Below the pieces are notes generated by a model. It worked only from the letters and a program-made list of their open reading frames with translations, searched no databases and was not told the origin of the DNA. Below are positions 43,032 through 55,193 of a stretch of DNA of 64,000 nucleotides, one piece after another. Each line of letters begins with the position of its first letter. Position 1 is the first letter of the stretch. Origin of the DNA: Strigamia acuminata (Eukaryota > Arthropoda > Chilopoda > Geophilomorpha > Linotaeniidae); the NCBI GenBank assembly GCA_949358305.1, contig OX442314.1, positions 27,389,118-27,453,117 of the forward strand. Reading direction: 5' to 3'. The position numbers and the translations under genes are program-made.

Positions 43032-44094
43032 TTTTCTTCAAATCAACTTTAAAAGCTAAAACTACACAACTTACGTGCAGTTTAACGTCGATGGTACTTA
43101 AATGATGAAAACTAATTATATTTTAAATTAACTTTCGTATTTGGAAATAATTTTAAATTAATTTAATTTCTTTTTCACACGAACTGAAAATGATTATGGT
43201 TGTAAAACTCCAAAAGTTAATTTGTTTCCAACTTAATGTTATCTAAGGCAATGACTTTCCTCAATGAAAGGAACTAAAGTCATTAAAGTTTAATGAAATA
43301 TTGACCTTTCAAAACTATAAGCTGAATTTATGATGGATGTTTGCAAGAGAGGAGTCAGTTTATATCATTTTTTACCAATAATTTTTTGAAAGTATAAAAT
43401 ATCTCGCCACGGTCATTTATTTTGTCGCGTCCTTTGCAAGTAATGTTAAATAACCGTGGTTTGTTTTACCTGATCGTTTCTACCAAAATAATATTCTACA
43501 ATATACTTAAAGGAATAAAGTGTTCGTGTCAGGTGCAGTCTTGTCCATAGCAACCTGGGGATTGATTACTATGGGTGGAACTGGACCTCACGTAAATAAT
43601 GGAGACAGGGATTCCGGATTGTTGGGTTTTGGTCTTTAATCCGTTGTCAAGGGGTCGGAGTTCCCATCACCGTGTCGGCGATGCCCTTAGAGCATGCCAC
43701 ACCCGCAACCAACCCGTCAAACACAGAGCGTTTTCCCTTGAGTGACGTGGTCGGATAATACTGTTGCATATATGATGCGTGCAACTCCGACTGCAGGAAT
43801 GCAGTCGTCATGTTTGTCTTCCTGTTTGGGCATGAAAGCCCAAGAGAAAGTAAGACGTGTTATCTGAGTGGGATTTTAGAGTCGATTAGTTTATTTATTC
43901 CATTAAGAATGGTTGGTTTCCTAGGAGAATCCTAGGCAACCAACAAAATGGCTTCCCGTGGTTCGAGCGTTTGCTCTCCATCACCGCCATTGCATTTTGG
44001 GTATTTTGGCCTACTTTTATGTATACATACACCAGTGAAATGGCTAAGCCAATAGGAACTTCCTACTACCTAACAGTGAGTCAGAGTATAGGAG
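43032..44094. other. 5' flank of G3 and spacer to METTL4 fragment C
   Basis: No gene recognised. Duplicate of 35075-36137. Confidence 0.5.
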
Positions 44095-44677
44095 AATTTG
44101 ATTAATTGTGTGAAATCGCAAAAGTTTCCTCATTGGGGCGTGGAATACATCACAGATTGGCACCAGTTTAAAGTATTTTTAACGAGAATTTATAATTTTG
44201 AATTAATATTTACAGCTGTTTATTGTTTTTAGGTGACACGTTACGGAAAGTTTGTTGTACCATTGGATAATCATACAAAGAAACCGTACGAAAACTTAAT
44301 TCTCGGTCGAGTAATGGGTTCGACGATAAATATGCCAAAGGATTTGATTTTTGTCAGCGTTCCTAGTTGTTTTCATTCGCACAAACCACTGATCAAGGGT
44401 GAGAAAGTGATTAATGTGTTAATTTTAGGATATATACATTAGAATATTTAATTTTTCATTACTTAAGATTTATTGAAGGATTTTGTTCCCGCGAAGGCGA
44501 ATTATTTGGAGATATTCAGTCGTTCGCTTTGTTCAGGCTGGACCAGCTTCGGCGATGAGGTAAACAAACAATGTGCTCTGTGCAGTTTTTTAATTTAATT
44601 GAATTCTAGTCTAACAAAACAATTCATTTCTAGAGGTACTAAAATTTCAACAATTTGATCTATACGTCAAGAAATGA
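44095..44677 (+). pseudogene. METTL4: METTL4-like 3' exons, copy C
   Basis: Exon pieces 44095-44172, 44233-44398, 44468-44559 and 44636-44677; duplicate of copy B. No catalytic exon. It converges on G4. Confidence 0.75.
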
Positions 44678-46064
44678 TAATTCATCGATTTCGAATGGAA
44701 TAATGACCGCAAACAGTGAGCACTTACGAATTTATTTATTTTTAAATACAAATTTGCTGACTACAATATTCAAAATAATACAGGGGGGCCATGTTAGCTG
44801 CAAAACGTGTTAAAAGTGGAAAAACATTACACGGATTCATTAGTATGTGCGAATAACTTTGCAGCAAGTGATAAAACATGACCCAATTGGTAGTTTGTGC
44901 ATTACATAAATCATTACACATTCACTCGGCATGCTAATATGGCCAAAGTGAATAATAATGTCCAAAAAACAATAACAAAAACAAGTGTACTTTCTGTGGT
45001 ACGTCCATAAGCTAAGGACATGTGTCTGGAAGGTGTCAGATCTAGCAGTGATGCGTTTAGACCATGTGAGGCTACAAGGTACAGTGTAACTTCGGGGTCC
45101 CACAGGCGAATTTACGGTCTGACGGCCTTCTTAGCAGTCTTTTTCGGTGCCCTTCACACAGATGGTTAGTATTTTTTCTTTAATTTTAATAACTTAGAAA
45201 CCAGCTTTTGCAAGAGTTGTGGAATTGCAAGAATAGAAAAGCCAAGCATCAGTGAAAAACAATTTCCAATGTCACAACACAGTGCAACTTCAGTGTAGGA
45301 TAATACTTGTTTAAACTCTTCAATTATGTTATTCAGTGGAATTATTGAAAGAACTTTGATTGGCCATGCATCGGGATGTTGAAAGTAAACATATGTGTCA
45401 AACACTTGTTCTTCACAAAGTGGATGACAACCGCACTCTTTCATTACATTAATAGTTAAAGATCTGTTCATGAACAATGCCAATGAAGTTTTAGCATCTT
45501 CAATATTAGTACAATCATCCTTTTTGATGTTGACCAAAAATGGTAACCTGAAAATATTTGAATAACACATTACAAACTACATCGTAGAACGTTTAGTACA
45601 AAGTTCGAAAGTGTCATTTCTTTGGGTTTTTTATTTTGTAAAGAAAGAAAAACCACTAAAATGATACGTATGACAAATTTCTGCGTGAATGCTAAAAGAA
45701 AAAATACTCACTTGCACTGAATTTCATTATATATCTTTTTTTCGTAGCAATCGTCTTGGCATCTTTCGTGTTTGTCTCTGTCAAGGCAAGGTTGAGATTG
45801 TAAATTCAATCGGATGGTCTAAATTAAAGCAATTAGTTAAGCAGTTTTGTTTAGAATTGTCTGCAAACATCGTACTTTAAACATTTTGAATGTGAGAATG
45901 GTAAACGTTTTTGTTTTAATAGATCTTCTGCTCTTGAGAATTGATGGAATGGATGGGATTGTCGCTTCGCTTTGTTGAAAGTACACCTGCAGAAAGAATA
46001 ATATAATTTATTGTAGTATTCAAGATCAGTTTGCTTCTGATGAAATAGCCTTGCAGTTAACTAA

Positions 46065-47095
46065 CAAGGGGAGCACATGAATAACACACTCACAGATTGT
46101 TGTCATATTAAACAAGAAGGATTGTTATATCATGCTGAATGAGACCCTAAAGTTATTTCATTCCATAAACAGCCAACAATGCAAACAATGAGCTGAAAGT
46201 TGGCACTATTTTGTCTGTGTATACATCCAATCTGAGCAATCAGGCCTAGTGTATGAATACGATAAACAACAGTTGCTAGGTAAAAAGTAGTTCCAAGATC
46301 CAAGTTGAATTTTATCATTTGATATTCAATGATGTCATTTCATCATTTGAGATTTAATGATGTCATGACATCAGAATTTTGTTTACCAACATGACTGTCT
46401 TCATGAAGACAACAATAGTTTGTAGTGGTGGTCCAGTGGTTAAGGCAATGGACTAGGAATCTTTCTACACAGGTTCAAATCCTGATGTGTTTGAAAATTT
46501 TTACTCCTATTTTTTAAATTTTTTTTGCAGTAATTTTAATGTTTGTAATTTTATGTTTGTTAAAAAATTAAAATTAATTAATTATTAAAGTTTTCTAAAA
46601 ACAAACATAAAATTACAAACATTAAAATTACTGCTAAAAAAAATTAAAAAACAAAAGTAAAAATTTTCACAGACAGCAGGATTTGAACCTGTGTGGAAAG
46701 ATTCCTAGTCCATTGCCTTAACCACTGGACCACCACTACAAACTACTATTGTCTTCATGAAGACAGTCATGTTGGTGAATAAAGTTGTGATGTCATATGT
46801 CATGAGATATCAAATGATGAAATGACCTCATTGAATATCAAATGATAAAATTCAACTTGGATCTTGGAACTACTTTTTACCTAGCAACTGTTGTTTATCG
46901 TATTCATACACTAGGCCTGATTGCTCAGATTGGATGTATACACAGACAAAATAGTGCCAACTTTCAGCTCATTGTTTGCATTGTTGGCTGTTTATGGAAT
47001 GAAATAACTTTAGGGTCTCATTCAGCATGATATAACAATTCTTCTTGTTTAATATGACAACAATCTGTGAGTGTGTTATTCATGTGCTCCCCTTG
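46065..47095. mobile_element. 1031-bp palindromic foldback element with tRNA-Ser-like heads
   Basis: CAAGGGGAGCACATGAATAA at the left is mirrored at the right end, and the two arms of about 510 bp are near-perfect reverse complements around position 46580. Each arm holds a tRNA-like module (46425-46490 plus, 46675-46735 minus) with an A box (GGTCCAGTGGTTAAGGCAATGG) and a B box (GGTTCAAATCC). An identical 62-codon ORF occurs on opposite strands (46130-46318, 46842-47030) purely by symmetry. It sits in G4 intron 10, replacing about 100 bp present in G2. Confidence 0.85.
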
Positions 47096-47108
47096 TAAGC
47101 GTCTACAG

Positions 47109-47426
47109 CAGCGGTCGACAATAGGCGGATGCGGAAGGTCGAAACTTGGACCGCGGTGACGTTTTAGCGACGTTTTTCTTTCGGTTTCTTTGGTTTTTCT
47201 TTTTCGGTGTTTTTTTCTTGTTTTTCCTGTTTTTTTTCCGTGTTTTTTTAGGTTTTATTGGTATTTTTTGGGTTGTGTGTGTTTATTGGGGGATTTTTTG
47301 GTTTTTAAATGTTTTTTCCGTTTTCTTAGGTTTTTAGTAAGGCTTTTAAGTGTTTTTTTTTTCTACACCGGGATAAAAATTTTCAATAGTATCCGGACCC
47401 CACTTAAAATTAATTCCCAACCCCTG
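47109..47426. mobile_element. hAT-like MITE in G4 intron
   Basis: Orthologue of 30249-30560, flanked by GTCTACAG (47101-47108) and GCCTACAG (47427-47434). More diverged than the G2/G3 pair. Confidence 0.72.
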
Positions 47427-50400
47427 GCCTACAGTATATGCCAAGTGCAATGCACTTATCTGAGTGCAAATGACAAATGGAACTTATTCATTACTTCGTA
47501 GTCATCTGGCCTACAGATTTGGCGACTGTTTGGTCGAAAACTAAAATATATTGCTGTAGCAACACCTGCATATGTTAGTGGACCTAAGAAAACAATGTTG
47601 TTTTAGTAGTCCTATAATGTTTGCACACATGTTTAATTACCCATTTGAGATTGATAGCATGTTCCTGTGTGCATTGGTATTTTGCTCCAAGATACATTTG
47701 ATCTGAATCCTAAGTTCTGATAAGAAAATACTTTTACCGGTCTACATAATTTTCTTAAATTTGGTTGAATTTGATTAAAGTCACGAGTTTCATTTAGCAC
47801 TCACATTTTATCTAATAAGTTACATTTATCAAACGCCTTTTGAATCAATGGCTTTGTTTACATAATGCTTATGGACTCATTGACTCAACAGACATTTTTA
47901 AATATCGGACCAAACACTTACACTTTCAGCAAATTCCATGATGACCTTATCCATTACGGGTGTTTGAAATCTCCATATATCTTCCATCGATGATTTTTTC
48001 CCTCCGATAGTCTTATTCATTAAATCAATGAAGTGAATTTTACATTCTGGAATGCCTGTAGTTTTGGCATATTGGCTTCTGTAGTGTGTCATTAAGGGTC
48101 CATCCATACATGCAATGACGTTGGGCAAATATAATGTGTTATTTTCTTGAATATTTACTACATATCTTGTCGGTTCGCTCAAATATAATGCGATTCTTTC
48201 TTTGCTCACATAAACCGCTAGTAAGCCGGAAATAAAAACAAGAATACGATACAAGGTGCGTTGAAGCTTGGGCGAAGTTTTCATTGTCTTTTTCTTCAAA
48301 TTTTCCAATTTGATTTGATTAACAATTTTGGTTTTTATCTGAGCATGTAGTCGAACAGGTCTGATATAATTGCAGAAGAGGAGCAAACCAAAGTGTACAA
48401 TTTCAATTATAGAGAGGAGTGACAATCCCAAGCAAAATCCTAGGTTGCCGCCCAAATCAATCACCAAATTAGGGATTTTGTAAATGTAGATTTCTGTCAT
48501 CCACACAGATGTTTCTTGTGACACTTTAAAATTAATACTTGTACGATTTATATCACTGGGTTCATCTTCAAAATCTAGCAGTTAAAGATAAATAATTTCA
48601 TTATATTTATGCGTTAAAATGATATTGTTTGACGTAACTAGTATCGGTGTGCACTATTAGGAGATAAACTCTTGTTTGACAAGGTCTTAAGCAACCACAT
48701 TCAATTGTTGCCAGCGTGGATGTTTCGGGTTTATACGAGTTTTTGTACACTTGATCCACGATTGATTTGTTTGCTTCTAACTGCAGTCTGGCAGATTTTT
48801 GTCAGCCATGTAAGGCAATCTATCAAGTAAGTTAACCATCTATTAGCATCCTAATGAATGATCAATGTTTACGTTAAGTAAGTTTAAACCTGCACTTAGG
48901 ATTGGCTTTGAGATTTTGCTTGGTCACACAGTTTTTATAACATTCGGTCTGCTTCTTCAGACTGGGCTCACAGTAGGGGTTTCTTGAAGGCAAAAATTGA
49001 TACTTGCAGGAAAGAAATACAGTTTTACTATTTTGGTTATACAAGTATGTGTTGATTTATAAATTAAATGTATTATAAAAGATTTATAAATCATATGTAT
49101 TATAAAAGCATAGAGATAACTAATTATTCAATGCGATTCACAGTTGAATAAGCTGCAAGAACTATACAAACAAGCAATTATAACTCACTTGACGCAAAAT
49201 AAATTGAAATTCAGCTTCAATTCCCATCTGTATTGGCATAGTATATCTATACGGCATGACACCATCCTTCATTGACATCTAGCATTAAATGGTGGTATGT
49301 ATATTATTTGTCTTGTGTGCGGTAGCGGTATACCGCACCGCGGTAATTTTTTGGGACGCAACACTGCGGTATTCAGCAAAATACCGCAAAACGGTATACC
49401 GCAATACCGCAAATACCGCAATACCGGATAATACTACAATACCGCAAATACCACAAAAAGCTGCAACAAACTAAATGGCGCTTTAACCAATTGATCTGAA
49501 ATTCTATCTAAACGCATAATGCCTTATACCAAAACGGGTACATTTTACTTTTATCTTTCCAACGGTTAAAAATACCGGATAAGGCTACCGATAGGTGCAG
49601 GCTATTTTGTCTAATCAGTTTATTTGACGCCATCTTTATGGCAACGACTATAGCAAGCTGATTTGACGAATCGATTTTGACAAAATAAACTGACCGTAAT
49701 CATTGGTGCTTTACAGGTCCCATTTTTCTTAACGACGACATTAAATTTTCTGTTTAGAGCTAGTTTTAAATCTAGAAAAAAAAGTTTAGTCAAAAATTAT
49801 TTAAACAGACTAGATGATTATCGTATATTAATTTCACCTGTTATTGTTACAGTCAGTGTACGGCCTACTACATAATCGTTGTATTTTAATGCAATTGTTT
49901 TACCCCGATTTGTATAATTGCCACTTTTTATCTTAGTGCCAAGTAACACAGTTTTGTCCTAAAAAAAGTTATTGGCAAATTATTGGAAACAATATTTATT
50001 AATATGACTTTTTTACGTATCCAAAAGAACATACTGTATAGTAAATATAATTTCTTTTTAAATTGCATAAAGGAATAAGGTTCCTTACCTGTCTGAATTT
50101 TATGTGCTGCAAATTTTCTGAAATGTTGGAATGTTCCCACAAGTGAGAATAATTTTCAACCTTGACTTGCTGTGAGATGATTCCTCTCACTGGGAGCCTG
50201 CAATCTCTCATTAACCCGCTTGCACCATCAATTGTGTTCGGTTCTGGTATTTTGTCCCAGTACTTTGACATCAATGGAGTATCTAGGCCCATGAGCATAA
50301 CTTCAGGGAATCTGTTTTCCTGTATTGGAACATATTCAATTTCAACTTTGAAAGGTCCAGTCATGTAGAAGCGAAATCTTTCCCAAGTTTGATAACTGAA

Positions 50401-50898
50401 GATGCCGAAACAAACGACTAAACCAAACAACCAAATGAAACGAAGTATTCCAGTGTTCTCGAGAACTTGGTTTATAAATTGAAAACTATCTTTGTCCGTC
50501 AATGAAGTTATCATCTTTCGTTGCACGAATTGGCGAATACGATTACGGGTCCGGCGAATAAACAACGCTCTAGGAGCCGTCATTTTTCTTCAAATCAACT
50601 TTTAAAGCTAAAACTACATAACAGTTTAACGTTGATGGTACTTAAATGATGAAAACTAATTATATTTTAAATTAACTTTCGTATTTGGAAGTAATTTTAA
50701 ATTAATTTAATTTTTTTTTCAAACGAACTGAAAATGATTATGGTTGTAAAACTCCAAAAGTTAATTTGTTTTGAACTTAATATTATCTAAGGCAATGACT
50801 CTTTTCAATTTGTCAACATTAATGAAGGAAACTAAAGTCATTAAAGTTTAATGAAATATTGATGTTTCAAAACTATAAGCTGAATTTATGATGGATGT

Positions 50899-53170
50899 TG
50901 TGACGGTTTATAGGTGCTATTTATTAATAACACGGCTGAATTTTAAGTGTTTTCGGCAAAACCTGCATTTGTCAATGCTCCGAGTTGCCACTATATGGCG
51001 CGATTACAATTCAGCAGTAAATTTGAATTACGAGTTAAAAAACTGGTAAATAAATATAAGAATATATTTATGAGAATGAAACGAAGCTTTACTAGTATTA
51101 ATATAAATATATATTAATAATTAGTATTAATAATAATTGACTTGAATCTCCAGTTCGGCAGAAAAAGGAGATTTGGCGATCAATCGATCAACCGATCGAT
51201 CTGATTGGTGGATCCATTTCCGGTCCTAGGTATCCAGTTCCGGTTGTGGTGAGAATTAGCATAATGTTCCTCCGTATCCACTTCCGGTGATACGGGATTG
51301 GAGGGATTCGTGGAACCAATGTTCCAATTGGATAACTGGATTAATCCTTAATCCAGTCAGGTTATATAAACCCGAACAACAGGCCATTCCGGGGCTCTGT
51401 TTGATTATTTCTGTTTGGTATTATTACTTAAGAAATATGATTCGTTGTCCATGAAAACCATTTGGTTCTTTGTTGATTTATTCGCAAAGAACCGCGGCAT
51501 GATTCTACCGAATCATGCAACCCCCGGCAACTGAAGCCGACGTATTGGATAATTATGTAGCATAACTGTTTCAATCTACGGTCTTGCCGAGGAGAACCTG
51601 CTTTCTATGCAACTCAGTATCCTCCGGGCAGGTCCAAGTGGTCATTTTCGGTATGAACACATTTCGTAACCGTGAGTAAGCACCGGGACTGTTGAGAATT
51701 GGTTCCTTCACCTGATGGTGCCAAAGCAGTCTGTTTTACAGTAACCACGAGTAGCACCAAGTGTTTGGCAAGCTGATTCTCATGGTATTCGGTGCCAAAA
51801 GTAGTCGGTTTGTTACTAGTACCGCGAAGGACTAAACTGCTGTGCGGAGCCGCGAGCTATCGACTCCTGTGAAGTGGTGCCGTCAATCGCCAGACGAACG
51901 ACCGCGCTGCGATGCAGGGGACGCTTGATACCGTTCTGCATGGCAAGGCGTATTCTATCGATGGCAACTGTGTGATTGCGACGGGAAGCTTAATATATTT
52001 ATCTTTTCCATTTATATAGCAAAAGCTAACTTGAAGACAAGTTGGCTACTCAAGTCAGAAGACTTGATTACAATACATTTGACACCAATGTAAAACAATA
52101 AGTTGACAACAGCTTATTGCGCGAAATATCTAATAGGAAATCACAACGATACGAATTAAATATAATTCGTATATCGGACTATGGGTAAGTAAATGAAATG
52201 CATTTACTTACACCAATATCCAACCTAAGTTGTGGTGGTGCACATGAGTCAACCGCACCTCTCAGATCTCTCGATTCATCGACGTGCGATGATTTACACA
52301 AGCGAACCAGGGAACCAGCGAAGCTGTATCAGAATCCAGGACACAGCCAGCCGGTTTAGATGACATCTGTAACCAGGTCGAGCGATGGGGAAACCGCTCC
52401 CATATTCCAGACACGTAATGATATTATTTTAGGGCCAATTGGCCAACTCATTGTATAGTTTAAATAGTCAGTTAACTTGCCAAATGTCGGCATTAGTCTT
52501 ATGTATAATTTAGCCTCGATTCCATTGTTTGCCAACAATAAACTGTCATGTATCGATAACCATTCTTGTCTTGTATTTATCTCTCGTTATATTCACTGTT
52601 TATTTATGCGATCTATTCCCGGTACCATTGTCAAATGGGAGTTGTGGTCGTCACCGTCACACGTGGAGGTCCCACCGAGATAGGTTGCAATTAATCCGAT
52701 TGAATTGTAAAAGTGAATTTCCTGAGATAAATAAAAAGACAAAAAACTTTAAATAAGTTTTACAAGTTACAAGTTTTAAAAGGTACATTTTATTTTCTCG
52801 AGGAAAATGAATAATTCAATTCTGAACGAAAGAATTGCAACCAGATTTCTAAATCTATCACATGATAATTGAGATAGGTTTATTCGAAGTGTTAAAGATT
52901 AAAATTCGGAGAATTCGATGAATATAAATACAGAATAGTATATTTTGATATTTGCTTTATTTTCGTGAAAAAGTAAAAGTAAGAACAACTTTAGACATGT
53001 TTAACGAATCACAAGAAAAGAAAATCTTGCAAAAAAATTGGAATTTTGAAGTAAATCCAGTATTAAGGAGAAGTTACAATAATTGGAAACAATTGACAAA
53101 AATTGAAAGTGAATTTATTTTATTCTCGTGAAAAATACAATTTTGGGAATATTTACGAATATCTCTCGAA
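50899..53170. other. Left part of a composite insertion, unassigned
   Basis: Inserted into the G4 5' flank: similarity to the paralogues stops abruptly at GATGGATGT, followed by TGTGACGGTT, which could be an LTR-like TG start. A block of more balanced composition (about 51180-52450) has several self-complementary stretches, such as GGTGCCAAAGCAGTCTG. No long ORF, no partner LTR and no recognisable domain were found. Confidence 0.45.
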
Positions 53171-53259
53171 GGAATTTTATTTTATCGGTAAAACTAAAAT
53201 GTCGAAGGGAACGGACTTAGTAGAAAACAACTAACAAAAATATTACGTCTGTTATACTA

Positions 53260-53480
53260 TTGGTTGATAGCAAATCGGCCAATCAGGAGCTAGGAGATCT
53301 AGGGATCCCCAGCCCCCTGCTATTAAAGAAGAGCCAGATCAGACAGTGATCATTCGCTTCCAGACCAGACCAGCAGACGTGTTCCAGTAACCATCCTGAC
53401 CGCGCCATCCGATTCTAGTTACGATTCGAAGTTTTCCACCGCAAATTAGTAAACGACTGATTCAATTATATTTATATATA
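53260..53480 (+). promoter_or_regulatory. Candidate promoter and leader of the 53.5-kb ORF
   Basis: A TATTAAAG box at about 53322 lies some 30 bp upstream of a TCATTCGC initiator-like site (about 53350), then about 130 nt of leader to the ATG. Spacing fits an arthropod-style core promoter, but this is pattern only. Confidence 0.35.
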
Positions 53481-54599
53481 ATGGATCCGAACAATCTTCC
53501 TAACGAAGAGAAAGCCGCAAAAGAAGTATCTAGCTTGAATTCAAGTTATGTAAAACTTTGTGATCAAACGGAAATGATTCCCGATGATTTCACACTGTTT
53601 TGTATTCATAATGAACTGGATAAAACCCAGTTCAAAAACATAATCGAAGCTTCCGACTTTGTGACAAAGCGGGCGCTACGTAACGTGCGTATTAATCCAA
53701 CTCCTGAACCACGCGTAGAACTTTCAAAAGAAAGCTTGGCGAACCATAATTCTAAATTGGACCCGATACCTTCGCCAAAAGATCTACCCGAAGAAACCAG
53801 ATTACGATCAAAGACTCCACAACGAAAATTGGGAGATCAAGCGAGAATTAAAACCTCGTCAATTCGAAATCAAGACATTCGAGAACTATTTCGAACATCA
53901 AGCAAAGGATCACTTGATCAATCAAGCTTAGAAAGTGGATCTCCTCCTTCCCGCCACGACAGTTGCAACCATTCTCCTAATATCCCAAAGACGGGAGGAT
54001 CTAATTTTTCGTCTTTTCAACCAGACAACGTTAAAAAGACTTCAAATCCACATATTTATACAGAGAATGGAAATAGACATTTTGCCAAACAAACCCCTAA
54101 AGGGCGAGGAGGCAAATCGGTGATTCGACGGAGAAAATCTCCACTTCCATCACCTGTCTTAACTCAAACTCGACAAGAACAATTGAGATTAGACGAAGTA
54201 GAAAAAGAGCGACTTCGGCAAGAAGCAATTAATCAAAAGAAGATTAACGACGAAAAGATTTGTCAAGATAAGCTCAGCGAAGAAACTACTAAACAAAACG
54301 AAATTCGCAAGAAAGCAGCGGAAGATGAAGAGATCCGACAAGCTGCTATCAGCCGAGATAAGATCCCCCAATATCAAGAACCAGCTTTAGATCTAAACAA
54401 GTTCATGGATGAACTCAAAAGACAACAGGATGAGCTCAACAGACAACGAGAAGAACTCGAAGAAAAATCGAAGGATTTATTCAACGCCGAAACCAACCAA
54501 CGAGCAAGAGAAGAACTCTTAAACTCTCGTCTTAGTCTCGCCTCATCCACTCATGTTAATCATTTTGATGCTTCAAATCGCCGCCAGATTGTTTCGTGA
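53481..54599 (+). CDS. 372-aa gag/ORF1-like protein of a retroelement
   Basis: Single ATG-started frame. The N-terminal 60 residues look folded, then comes a Ser/Pro-rich basic middle (GRGGKSVIRRRKSP near residue 210), and residues about 230-350 form a charged coiled coil (DELKRQQDELNRQREELEEK). This layout is common in retroelement ORF1 or gag proteins that bind RNA and multimerise, but no diagnostic domain was seen. It is followed directly by a 3' region shared with the inverted insertion at 57055-57890. No reverse transcriptase follows, so the element is internally deleted or non-autonomous. A host gene is a less likely alternative. Confidence 0.5.
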   Translation: MDPNNLPNEEKAAKEVSSLNSSYVKLCDQTEMIPDDFTLFCIHNELDKTQFKNIIEASDFVTKRALRNVRINPTPEPRVELSKESLANHNSKLDPIPSPKDLPEETRLRSKTPQRKLGDQARIKTSSIRNQDIRELFRTSSKGSLDQSSLESGSPPSRHDSCNHSPNIPKTGGSNFSSFQPDNVKKTSNPHIYTENGNRHFAKQTPKGRGGKSVIRRRKSPLPSPVLTQTRQEQLRLDEVEKERLRQEAINQKKINDEKICQDKLSEETTKQNEIRKKAAEDEEIRQAAISRDKIPQYQEPALDLNKFMDELKRQQDELNRQREELEEKSKDLFNAETNQRAREELLNSRLSLASSTHVNHFDASNRRQIVS

Positions 54600-55140
54600 T
54601 TCTGATTGCCGTGATCGTGCCAAAAAAACTTTCATAAAAGTACTTTTTCTAAATAATATTAAAAAATATATATATATGGGCAGATAGGAATTTTTGTTTT
54701 AACCAGGTTTAGCCTGGTTTCAGAATTTTTAAGTCTTATTTTAATGCCGAAAACATCAAAATTCGCATCGGACGAACATTTTGGCATCCATTAAAGGACA
54801 CGTGTTCCGCCAGGTGGCGCTGCAGTTTGAAAAGTTACATTACAGGTCACGTGACTGGACGTTGAACCACACATTTCCGGAAGCAGTATGTAATAGACGG
54901 CTAAAAGTGTACTAAAACCAATTTTTTAATTCAACCGGAGGTCGGAGAAATACGAAAATACCTTAAAAACCCAATACAGGTATGCTGAGTTCATTGCCGT
55001 TGCCCGTTTGGCTTTACCTGCTATAGTTTTTGAGATGTGGATGCAGACAGACGGACAGAACCGTTTCATTAGACTTTCTAAACATCAGGTTTAGAAGTCT
55101 AATAAAAGCCTTTAATAAAGCCTTTAAAAATGGTTTGTAT
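54600..55140 (+). mobile_element. 3' region of a non-LTR-like element
   Basis: Shares sequence in inverted orientation with 57055-57575, including CGAACATTTTGGCATCCATT. It ends with a stem-loop (AGACTTTCTAAAC pairing with GTTTAGAAGTCT, about 55071-55101) and short tandem AATAAAGCCTTT repeats. A terminal stem-loop plus short repeats is seen in CR1/L2-type elements. Confidence 0.5.
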
Positions 55141-55193
55141 TTAGAGTTAATGAATTCAAAATTGGTCAATTAATTTCCTTTTTAAATATTCAG

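Larger units (their letters stand above)
37076..44941. repeat. Segmental duplication, unit 2
   Basis: Partner of 29092-36984, carrying G3, its intronic transposons, the 5' flank and METTL4 fragment C. Confidence 0.85.
45166..50583 (-). pseudogene. Tandem two-domain DEG/ENaC channel, copy G4 (frameshifted)
   Basis: All 13 exons are present: 50089-50583, 49838-49958, 49695-49771, 49189-49278, 48890-49002, 48639-48819, 47924-48574, 47738-47799, 47641-47716, 47495-47583, 45876-45986, 45712-45818, 45166-45547. Exon 6 is 181 nt where every other copy has 182. One A is missing at about 48780 (TTCTAACTGC against TTCTAAACTGC), which shifts the frame in the cysteine-rich region of domain A. All other exons keep their expected lengths. 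The intron 6 donor is GTTACG and the intron 11 donor GTACGA, both weaker than in the paralogues. A recent pseudogene or a single-base assembly error; sequence alone cannot separate these. Confidence 0.75.

Noticed and set aside
46130-46318. 62-aa conserved protein encoded twice
   Set aside because: The identical ORF on the other arm (46842-47030) follows from palindrome symmetry, with no independent coding evidence.
46425-46490. Functional tRNA-Ser gene
   Set aside because: A and B boxes are good, but the acceptor and anticodon stems do not close properly and the module lies inside a palindromic repeat; SINE-type origin is more likely.
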